42,169 nt of DNA from NCBI GenBank assembly GCA_018968925.1, contig JAGWZI010000003.1, positions 1 through 42,169 on the forward strand, written 5' to 3'. The DNA is from Patescibacteria group bacterium. Lineage in GTDB: Bacteria; Patescibacteriota; Minisyncoccia; Phycocordibacterales; GWA1-40-21. Positions 34,524 through 42,169 of this stretch are shown in pieces. The position numbers and the translations under genes were made by a program. The notes under the pieces are model-generated. The model was not told the origin of the DNA and searched no databases. It saw only the letters and a list, made by a program, of their open reading frames with translations. The number at the start of each line of letters is the position of its first letter. Within the stretch, counting starts at the first letter, position 1.

Positions 34524-35600
34524 CTATGAATGGGTGCTTGAACCGTAGATTTCCTGGGTCGTGTAATAGCCGTCTTTGATGACCGTATCGGCGATATTGT
34601 CTTTGGTGACGATTTCGACGGACGGCAAAAGAACCGATGGCACGTCGAGAACCCCGTTATTGACCGGAGTCGTTGTGGCCGACAGCGGCTCGCCTTTCGC
34701 AAGCTCGATGGCGGCGGCGACGGCCGCGGCGTCTTCCTCGACGATCGGTTTGTACACCGTCGCGGCCTGCGTGCCAGCGATGATGCGCTGGAGTGCTGAT
34801 ATCTCGGCGTCCTGACCGGAGACCGGGACTTTGCCGTCGAGGCCGTGCTCATGCAGAGCCTCGATCGAGCCGAATGCCGTGCCGTCGTTCGCCGCCACGA
34901 CGCCGTCGACGGCGCCCGACGCATCGAGATACGCCTTCAGGTTCTTGTACGCGTTCTCCGGATTCCAGTTCGGCGTGAATTTGTCAAGAACAATCTTGAT
35001 CTCTCCCTTGTCGATGAGCGGCTGGAGCACCTTGAAAGCGCCCTGCTTGACGAGAATGGCATTGTTGTCGGTCAGCGATCCGCCGATGTAGGCGATGGCG
35101 AGCGGCTTCCCCTTGCCAAGCTTGCCGGACAGAGCGTTCACGACCGATTGCGCTTCATATTCGCCGATCTTTTGATTGTCGAACGAAACATAGAGATCGA
35201 TCGGGGTGTTTGTGATGAGCCGGTCGTAGGAAATGACTTTGATGCCGGCCTTGTGCGCGTCATTCACCACGGATGTCAAGCTTGTCGCATCGTACGGCGC
35301 GATCACAAGGATGTTCACGCCTTTGACGATCATCCCCTCGATCTGCGACACTTGGGTCGCGACGTTGTTTTCCGACGATTCCACGTCGACCACGGCTCCC
35401 AGGGCGTTCGCCTGCTTCACGAATTCGTCGCGATCGCGCTGCCAGCGCTCTTCCTGCAGAGTGCCGAGCGAGAAACCGATAAGAAGGCCGTCACCGGGGC
35501 CCTTTTTCTGAACCGGAACAAGCTGATGCCCCATGAAAAATACCGCGACTCCGAGCGCAATAACGATGATGACCGCACTTGCAATGAAAAATTTTTTCAT
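34524..35600 (-). CDS. XylF-like periplasmic sugar-binding protein with N-terminal membrane anchor
   Basis: LQEERWQRDRDEFVKQANALGA, QIEGMIVKGVNILVIAPYDATSL, SYDRLITNTPIDLYVSFDNQKIGEYEA, AANDGTAFGSIEAL, GQDAEISALQRIIAGTQAATVYKPI. Confidence 0.92.
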   Translation of the reverse strand: MKKFFIASAVIIVIALGVAVFFMGHQLVPVQKKGPGDGLLIGFSLGTLQEERWQRDRDEFVKQANALGAVVDVESSENNVATQVSQIEGMIVKGVNILVIAPYDATSLTSVVNDAHKAGIKVISYDRLITNTPIDLYVSFDNQKIGEYEAQSVVNALSGKLGKGKPLAIAYIGGSLTDNNAILVKQGAFKVLQPLIDKGEIKIVLDKFTPNWNPENAYKNLKAYLDASGAVDGVVAANDGTAFGSIEALHEHGLDGKVPVSGQDAEISALQRIIAGTQAATVYKPIVEEDAAAVAAAIELAKGEPLSATTTPVNNGVLDVPSVLLPSVEIVTKDNIADTVIKDGYYTTQEIYGSSTHS

Positions 35601-35636
35601 TTGTGATGAAAATGGGGCTGATAAAAAAACGGGCTC

Positions 35637-37118
35637 TTACGTCTCCAACTTTTTTGAGATGAGCAAGATGGGCATGAGCATCACGAGCATGATGAGCGTG
35701 ACGGTGATGAGCGTTAGGCGGTTTGCCGCGTTTGCGATATCAACGATATCCTGTTCGGATTCAGCCGAAGAGATCATGCCGACGATCTTGCCGTCGGCGT
35801 TCGCAAGCGGCAGGAAACTCGCATAGAATGGCTTGCCAAAAATATCCGTCGGCCCGCTCCACGGCGCGCCGGAAAACACGGTTGCGGCAATATTCGGATC
35901 GACGGGCGTTCCGACGAGCCGCGTCACGCCGTCCGTGTCGAAAAGCGTGCTTGCGACCGAGGTGGTCCCGTCGTACACGAACATGTCAAGACCGGTAAGC
36001 GCATGCAGACGGTCGGCAAAAACGTTGTCGAGCGGAAAACCAGCGATGACCGTGCCGATGATGCGGCCGCTTCCGTCGCGTACGGATGCGCCGGCCCGGA
36101 TCGAAAATCCCTCGACCGGACTTTCCGCGATCGTCGCGATCGAATTGCCGTTTGCAGCCTCTTCGAATGCGTGGTCATCGGCGAGCGAATCGCCGAGGCG
36201 GGACAGCGCATGCGCCCGGACAAGCACCGTGCCACCCGCGTCGGTGACGGTAAGGAATCCGAGGTTGTACGAACCGAGATACCGTTCGGCGATCTGATCG
36301 AGCGACACCATGTCAGACTTCGCGACGGCGCGGGCAAGCGATCCATCCGCGGCGATAAGGCCGGCTTTTGCGAGCGATTCCTGTTCCCATGCGCCGATCG
36401 AGAGGTTCATGACTTTGACGTTCGTCAGGAGATTTGCCGACGTATCGGTGCTCACGCGAGCAGAAAGAATCGTCGAAAACGCGAGCGTGATGACGGTCGC
36501 AAGGATGAACGTCGTACCGACCGCGATCATGACGAAGCTCTCGCTGAGGCGCAAACGCATGAACTGCCATATCCACGTGCCGAGCGCGACCGATGCAGCA
36601 AGCTCACCCGCGAGGCTGATCAAAGAAGGCGCGCCGAGCATGCTTCCCCCGAACGCGGCGAACAGTACGGCGATGCCGAAAAGAAAGCACGCGGCGGAAA
36701 ACGGCAGCCAGGTGCGGTTATATTCCCTCTTGGCCTGCCGGTAGGAAAGATAGGCGATGAAAAAGAGCACCGCCGCGCCGGCGATGAAAAATCTGCCGGC
36801 GACGGCGGAAAATGCCGGAATGACGATGACCGCGTTCGCAACGAGATCCTTCTTCTCGAGGAAACTTGCGGCAAGAATGATGAGTCCGGCAAAAAAGAAT
36901 ATGAGACCGATATATAAAAGAATGTCGCTCGTGCCTCCGAGGATGTAGAAAATGTTCCAAACAGCCTCGAGCGAAAGGCCGATCGTCCGCAGCAGGACGG
37001 CGTGTTCCCTGCCGAGACGGTAGGCGTCGAACGACAGCCACGCCGCCATGAGCAACATGATGGCGCTGATCATACCGACGGCGAAGCTCAGATTGTTGAC
37101 GAGAAAATATGCGGTCAT
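35637..37118 (-). CDS. Multi-TM membrane protein with double-Cache-like extracytoplasmic domain, no output domain
   Basis: Several N-terminal TMs, Cache-like VLVRAHALSRLGDSLADDHAFEEAANG...GASVRDGSGRIIGTVIAGFPLDN, terminal TM ending in ISKKLET. Confidence 0.78.
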   Translation of the reverse strand: MTAYFLVNNLSFAVGMISAIMLLMAAWLSFDAYRLGREHAVLLRTIGLSLEAVWNIFYILGGTSDILLYIGLIFFFAGLIILAASFLEKKDLVANAVIVIPAFSAVAGRFFIAGAAVLFFIAYLSYRQAKREYNRTWLPFSAACFLFGIAVLFAAFGGSMLGAPSLISLAGELAASVALGTWIWQFMRLRLSESFVMIAVGTTFILATVITLAFSTILSARVSTDTSANLLTNVKVMNLSIGAWEQESLAKAGLIAADGSLARAVAKSDMVSLDQIAERYLGSYNLGFLTVTDAGGTVLVRAHALSRLGDSLADDHAFEEAANGNSIATIAESPVEGFSIRAGASVRDGSGRIIGTVIAGFPLDNVFADRLHALTGLDMFVYDGTTSVASTLFDTDGVTRLVGTPVDPNIAATVFSGAPWSGPTDIFGKPFYASFLPLANADGKIVGMISSAESEQDIVDIANAANRLTLITVTLIMLVMLMPILLISKKLET

Positions 37119-37137
37119 CTCTTTCTATTATATCGCA

Positions 37138-37710
37138 TCACTGTTTGACGAGATTCTCTATCTTGTCCACAAGCGCGCTCCTGCCAAGGACGCCCGCGGA
37201 GACGTCGCGGATGACGCCCGAGCGGTCGATGAAGTACGTTTCCGGCAGTCCCGTCACCCGGTAATTTTCCGTCACGGCGCCCGACGAATCGAGCGCGAAC
37301 GGAACGTTGTAGCCGCTCCGGCGGGCAAGCGAAAGGGCGACGCTCGGGTCTTCTTCCGAATCGATCGCGAGGAACGAGACGAGCGGCGCGGCCGCGTCGG
37401 GATTCGCGCGGTAATCGCTCACGATTCGCAGTTCGTCAAGCGACGGCTGGCTCCAGCTCGACCAAAAAATAAGAACGAGTGGCTTGCCGGAAAATCCGGA
37501 CAATGAAACCGAATCGCCGCTCGCGCCGAGCAGATTGAATGACGGCGCCGCGCTTCCGACGAGGCTCGCATCCGTCGAAGTCGCCGCCGCGGCAGGTGCG
37601 CCGCGCGAACCGGTGATGACCGGGATCGCCTGCTTGCCCGATATGTATGCGATAAAAAACACCGCGGCAATGATCGCGGCGGCGGAAGCGATAAGTCCGG
37701 TGTATTTCAT
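37138..37710 (-). CDS. TlpA/ResA-like thioredoxin-fold protein lacking catalytic cysteines
   Basis: APSFNLLGASGDSVSLSGFSGKPLVLIFWSSWSQPSLDEL...VTGLPETYFIDRSGVI. Confidence 0.85.
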   Translation of the reverse strand: MKYTGLIASAAAIIAAVFFIAYISGKQAIPVITGSRGAPAAAATSTDASLVGSAAPSFNLLGASGDSVSLSGFSGKPLVLIFWSSWSQPSLDELRIVSDYRANPDAAAPLVSFLAIDSEEDPSVALSLARRSGYNVPFALDSSGAVTENYRVTGLPETYFIDRSGVIRDVSAGVLGRSALVDKIENLVKQ

Positions 37711-37746
37711 GACGATTGGTTGCGCTCGCGCTTGGTATTCTTGAGA

Positions 37747-38178
37747 CTACTTTTTCTTGCCGCCCGTAGCTTGCGTTCCGGCGGAAGCGGTGGAAGTTGC
37801 GGAAGCCGGCACGGCGGCGGACCCTGCGCTGTTCACGTCGAACGGTCCGACATTGACGATCTGATTCTGCATCGGATTATAGAGCACCGCCTTTTTCTCG
37901 GTATAATAGAGGAGCACGTAATCTCCCGCTCGCGCATTGGCGAAAAACGGCTGGTCGGCAAGCTGCGACGGATCGGTCACTTTGACGACAGAGGGCGTTT
38001 CGCCTTCCGGCAGGACGATGAGTTTGCTCGCCGCCCGGATGATGGCGTTTGCCTGGTCTTGCGCCGCCTGCTGGGGATTCGAAGAGAGAGCCGACAGCTT
38101 TCCATACAAAACGACGGATGCCGTTATCGACCCGGCAAGAGCGATGCAAAGAACGGCGATGAGAATGTTCTTTTTCAT
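37747..38178 (-). CDS. Membrane-anchored hypothetical protein
   Basis: MKKNILIAVLCIALAGSITASVVLYGKL anchor plus extracytoplasmic domain; TATACT 8 nt before ATG. Confidence 0.7.
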   Translation of the reverse strand: MKKNILIAVLCIALAGSITASVVLYGKLSALSSNPQQAAQDQANAIIRAASKLIVLPEGETPSVVKVTDPSQLADQPFFANARAGDYVLLYYTEKKAVLYNPMQNQIVNVGPFDVNSAGSAAVPASATSTASAGTQATGGKKK

Positions 38179-38218
38179 ATGGCTGTAGTATATCTGTTCC
38201 GCGAAAACAGCGCAATGA

Positions 38219-41200
38219 CTAGAGGGAATACTTGAAGAAATCGATGACGGGTCCGATCCATTTCATGAGGCCAGTCGAGGACGGAAGGAGAAAAGATGCG
38301 TTCACGATGCCGGAGCGACTGAGCGATACCACCTCTTCCTCCGTCCGGTAACCGAAGCCGCTCGCAATGATGCGGTACGCGCCTGCGCGCAGGATGAGAC
38401 GGTAGGTACCGCTCGCATCGGATGCGACCGATGCGAGCGCACCGTACTGCCCCGTCGCCGGATCGAGCCTGAGAATGCGAAGGCGGATGTTCGCAAGCGG
38501 CAGAATGCCGGACGGCGTCTCGGAACCGACAAATCCTTCCTCATGCGGCTCGATCGTGCCGATCCGCTTGTTCGAGACCGCATTGCCCGCGCGGTCGCGC
38601 GCGCTGAGAGCAACGCTCGCCGTCGCGTCGATGCCTGCTTGCACATCGGTCTTCCAGAGGCCGTCCGTCTGGTCGAGCGACAGCGGAACGATCGTCGTGC
38701 CGAGCGAGAGCGATGCGGAAACGGCATCGTTTGAAAGCGATACGGCGAAGAAGAACGGCTTGCCGCGATAAATGCCGATCGTTCCGGATTCGTCGGGATC
38801 AAGTTCCGTTCCGTCCTCGGTCGCGAAGAAACCACCGATATGCGGCGCTGTCGTATCGACCGTGATGTCTTTCGAAACGACATCGGAACGGTTCCCCGCT
38901 TCGTCGACCGCGCGGACGGAAATAGTGTACATGCCGTCGGCAAGCGCCCCGGGATACGCGATGGAAAACGTCCGGTCACTGCTGCCCGGCTCGCCGCCCG
39001 TCACCGCCTCGTACCATTCGCCGGGACTTCCGCCAGCCGGCGTGACGGAAAATTCGACGGCGGCGATGCCAGAAAGTGAATCATGCGCACTGCCGGATGC
39101 GATGAAGCTTTTTCCGGCCGGCGCCGCAGCGAACCGCAGGACGGCGGGCGGTGTGCGATCGACCGAAAAACCGATGACCGATGTGCTCGTCGCGATGCCG
39201 TCCGCCGCAACGATCCGCAGCCGATAGCCCGTCGATTCGGGAAGAGCGGAAAAATCAAACGGTGCGGTACCGCTCGCAGCGGCATTCTCGACGATCGTCC
39301 GGAACGGTCCGTCGGGAGCGCTGTAGCTTATCGTAATACTGGTCGTACTCCGGCTCTCGACGCGCCATGCGAGAAAGCTTTCCCCCGAAAGGCCGCCGAG
39401 CGACTGAGGATTGACAAAGGTGATGACCGGCGGATCGTCATAAGTCACGGAAAACGCCGCCGGCGAACTTGTGTTACCCGCTTCGTCCGTCGCAAAAAGC
39501 GAAAATGTCTGGTTTCCCCGCGCGAGCGTCACGTCATGGAACGCAAACGTCCCGTCCGGCAACGCGACGGCCGTGGTCGTGCCGGACACTCCCCTGAGCG
39601 AAACGATGCTGCCAGCTTCGGCGGTGCCCGCGATCGTGATCTGCACGCCGGGCACGGCCGGATCCTCGTCGTCCGCGGTGGTTACGAGGGATCCGTCGGT
39701 CGGCGTTTTGGTGACAGGCGGCGCGGGCGGCGTGCGGTCGATGATGAGCGCGTGGCTCGCCCGGCCGGTCAGACCATGGTTGTCTTTTATGACGAATTGG
39801 ATCTGATGGACGCCTTCGGAAAGATTTTGCAGACTGAAAGAGAAATTCTGTTCCGGTGCGCGCGAAAGCTTGAAGGGAATGCTGGTCCACGTCGAAGCGC
39901 CGTCCGCCGCATAGAGAACGCTCCCCACGTATGTTCCCGCCGGAGCATTCGGTGCGACAAACGCGTGTCCGGCAACCGTGGCGATCGCATCATGGGTCGC
40001 CGTCACCCTGCCGTCATCGAAACGCGCATACGGCGCGGTATTCTGGACAATGATGCGTACCGGCGACGTCGTAGCCGACAAGATGCCGTCGGAAACGATC
40101 GCCCGGATCATATAGTCGCCGTTGTCCGCTTCGGTGCTGTCCCAGGCATACGCGGCGTCGCCAAGATGATCGGCGACCGTCGTCCATGCCGCAGTGGAGC
40201 TTGCGGAAAGGTACCCCTGGAGAGGCGTTATCTGATAGGTATAAGAGAGGAGATTCTGGTTTTCCGACGAGGCGTCGGCCCTGAGCCGTGCCGTGCCTGA
40301 AAGATAGCTGCCATCGGCCGGCTCGGCAAGACTCGCGGACGGAGGGATTTCCCAGACGATGACGGCGTCCGCCGATGGTCCGATCGAATCGAACGCGTCC
40401 GCCGCATAGACGCTGACGGTATTTCTGCCGTGATTGGCCCCTTTTTCAAGCGGAACGTTCGTGAATACAAAATTGCCGTTCGCGTCCGGCGTCGTCGAAG
40501 CGATAGCTGTGCCGTTCACTTTTATAAAAATGGTCGTGTCCGGACGCGCCATGCCGGCAACGGCGATCGTACCGGCCGTCACGGTCTTCTCGCCGAAACC
40601 GGACATAACGATCGGCGCAGGCGGCGGATTGAAACCGACGATGAACGTTCCGCCGGATACGGTCGTCGTGCCGGTATTGCCCGCGACATCCGTACCGGAA
40701 ACGGCGATGACCGCATTGCCGTCATAGCCCGCAAGAGTAGTATAGACGCCGTTATATATGCTGCCGCTTCCCTGCATCAAAACGGCGACTGGCGCATGGC
40801 CGCGCTGGGCGACCGTCACGGACGGCACGCCTGTGAGATCCTTCGATGCGGTGACGGTGATCGTCACGCTGCCTTTCTTGACGGCAGGCACGTCGGTCTT
40901 TACGACGAACGTGGGCGGCGTGAAATCGACGGTAAAAAGGCCAGATGCGCTTTCGGCAAAATCGCCGCCGCGATCGGTCACATCCGCGATGACGCGGTAT
41001 CCGATGCCCGGCAAGAGATTTCTGACCGGCCAGGCGTACGTGCTCGATGCCGGAAGATCTTTCTCAATCAAGACTTTGTCGGCGGAATCAACCGCCTGAC
41101 CGAACCATTCGGGAGTGGTTGTCGAATAAAAAAGCGATACCGGTAAAGGAGCGAGACCGTACTCGAGTTGTTCGCTGACCGGACCAAGATCGTTCCGATC

Positions 41201-41977
41201 AGTCGCACGATAAGCGATAAGGGTTGAGGAAGAGAATATCATTCCGTCTCTTGGAGAAAACACCTGTATGACCGGATTAAAATTCCGGGCTATCTTCAAC
41301 ATGTCGCTCGAAAACGAGAGAACAAAAACCGACGGAGGTACATAGGTGAAATTCCGATCGAACGCTTGGATCTCATACGTCACAGCATTCGTATCCGGCA
41401 GAATTTCGACCGTGCCGCACTGTACGGGTCCCGAATCGACCCCAACAACCTCGTAATACGCAATATTCGTATTGCATCCGGGAATGAACGGATTGCCGTC
41501 GAACACGGTGGAAGGCGCGATGAGCGGCAAAATGCCGCCCGAAGAATAGTGCGGCGTATCATCATATATGGTAAATGCGGCTTCCCCCGCCGGCCCGTCA
41601 TATTGCGGATCGGCGCGCATGCCGGAAAGCGTCAGATTGGCCGATGTTCCGGAACCGCCGTTCGGATCGGCGTTCGTGAATTCGACGGCGACATAATTTC
41701 CCGGCGGCTGCATGTAATTCGCCCATGTCTGTCCGCATACGTCCGCGCTGTCCACTTGCACGCCGGTATCGGCGTTGAATACGGCAAACGAACCGTCGCA
41801 ATCGAACGTCACGTTATATTCCTGGCTTAAAGCCACTGAATTCGGCGTCACGACCATATGCGCGGCAAACACCCGGGACGGGATGCCGAGCATAAAAACC
41901 GGCAAGAAAAATCCAATCGCGGTAAAGACGCTGCGGAACGACATACATCTTTTGATGCAGGTGGCGATGATTCGCAT
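38219..41977 (-). CDS. Large secreted multi-Ig-like repeat surface protein
   Basis: 1252 aa; signal peptide; repeated VDRTPPAPPV/VDFTPPTFVV/GNTGTTTVSGG Ig-like modules; C-terminal carboxypeptidase-regulatory-like domain. Confidence 0.85.
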   Translation of the reverse strand: MRIIATCIKRCMSFRSVFTAIGFFLPVFMLGIPSRVFAAHMVVTPNSVALSQEYNVTFDCDGSFAVFNADTGVQVDSADVCGQTWANYMQPPGNYVAVEFTNADPNGGSGTSANLTLSGMRADPQYDGPAGEAAFTIYDDTPHYSSGGILPLIAPSTVFDGNPFIPGCNTNIAYYEVVGVDSGPVQCGTVEILPDTNAVTYEIQAFDRNFTYVPPSVFVLSFSSDMLKIARNFNPVIQVFSPRDGMIFSSSTLIAYRATDRNDLGPVSEQLEYGLAPLPVSLFYSTTTPEWFGQAVDSADKVLIEKDLPASSTYAWPVRNLLPGIGYRVIADVTDRGGDFAESASGLFTVDFTPPTFVVKTDVPAVKKGSVTITVTASKDLTGVPSVTVAQRGHAPVAVLMQGSGSIYNGVYTTLAGYDGNAVIAVSGTDVAGNTGTTTVSGGTFIVGFNPPPAPIVMSGFGEKTVTAGTIAVAGMARPDTTIFIKVNGTAIASTTPDANGNFVFTNVPLEKGANHGRNTVSVYAADAFDSIGPSADAVIVWEIPPSASLAEPADGSYLSGTARLRADASSENQNLLSYTYQITPLQGYLSASSTAAWTTVADHLGDAAYAWDSTEADNGDYMIRAIVSDGILSATTSPVRIIVQNTAPYARFDDGRVTATHDAIATVAGHAFVAPNAPAGTYVGSVLYAADGASTWTSIPFKLSRAPEQNFSFSLQNLSEGVHQIQFVIKDNHGLTGRASHALIIDRTPPAPPVTKTPTDGSLVTTADDEDPAVPGVQITIAGTAEAGSIVSLRGVSGTTTAVALPDGTFAFHDVTLARGNQTFSLFATDEAGNTSSPAAFSVTYDDPPVITFVNPQSLGGLSGESFLAWRVESRSTTSITISYSAPDGPFRTIVENAAASGTAPFDFSALPESTGYRLRIVAADGIATSTSVIGFSVDRTPPAVLRFAAAPAGKSFIASGSAHDSLSGIAAVEFSVTPAGGSPGEWYEAVTGGEPGSSDRTFSIAYPGALADGMYTISVRAVDEAGNRSDVVSKDITVDTTAPHIGGFFATEDGTELDPDESGTIGIYRGKPFFFAVSLSNDAVSASLSLGTTIVPLSLDQTDGLWKTDVQAGIDATASVALSARDRAGNAVSNKRIGTIEPHEEGFVGSETPSGILPLANIRLRILRLDPATGQYGALASVASDASGTYRLILRAGAYRIIASGFGYRTEEEVVSLSRSGIVNASFLLPSSTGLMKWIGPVIDFFKYSL

Positions 41978-42016
41978 GGTTCTATGGTTGCATGCTGTTT
42001 AGCAAAAAAATGAACG

Positions 42017-42169
42017 TCAGCGGCCAAGCTGATTGTCGACCTGCGAATACACGTACCGGGAGATGTCCGCGATCGTATTCGCCATCAGATTGAAATCGGT
42101 TCCTTGTGTCATGATGCACAAAAGGTACGGATGGTTCGGGTAGTAGACGATGCCGCAGTCGTGCAGCTC
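42017..42169 (-). CDS. C-terminal fragment of a class A beta-lactamase-like serine hydrolase (partial)
   Basis: ELHDCGIVYYPNHPYLLCIMTQGTDFNLMANTIADISRYVYSQVDNQLGR*; resembles C-terminus of PF13354-type proteins; open at window edge. Confidence 0.55.
   Translation of the reverse strand, partial: ELHDCGIVYYPNHPYLLCIMTQGTDFNLMANTIADISRYVYSQVDNQLGR

Noticed and set aside
39083-40300. 405-aa plus-strand Arg-rich ORF
   Set aside because: Antisense shadow of the Ig-repeat gene with no recognisable domain

Overview
GC-rich bacterial window. Gene content and style (FtsA/FtsZ pair, LepA, TsaD, ValRS without the long C-terminal arm, many small single-TM proteins, bacterial Ig/cohesin surface proteins) suggest a Patescibacteria/CPR (Parcubacteria-like) genome; this lineage call is inference. 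Housekeeping genes: ybeY (partial), ftsA, ftsZ, trxB-like, tsaD, valS, prsW-like, hsp20, a DivIC/FtsB-like gene, lepA, a bcp-type peroxiredoxin, a MutY-like glycosylase and six tRNAs (Val-GAC, Ser-CGA, Glu-TTC, Phe-GAA, Arg-CCT, Gly-CCC). Accessory blocks on the minus strand: a metal-efflux operon (CsoR/RcnR-type repressor, CPH-type P1B ATPase, DUF1573, CcdA/DsbD-like, Cys-rich protein; 10.3-15.0 kb), and a 26.9-42.1 kb surface/sensing block. That block holds a dockerin protein and three membrane-anchored cohesin-domain proteins, two stand-alone receivers, a histidine kinase, a XylF-like sugar-binding protein, a Cache-domain membrane sensor, a cysteine-less TlpA-like protein and a 1252-aa Ig-repeat protein. 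Main candidates for something new: (1) the compact cohesin/dockerin operon next to a XylF-HK-receiver cluster with no glycoside hydrolase or ABC permease in view; (2) tandem degenerate copies of the tRNA 5' end upstream of tRNA-Val and tRNA-Phe, sharing a TAGCTGTTTTGG core; (3) an unassigned ~350-nt structured RNA between tsaD and valS; (4) recurrent -10 boxes 6-8 nt before start codons, implying widespread leaderless transcription, including an operator embedded in a promoter spacer.
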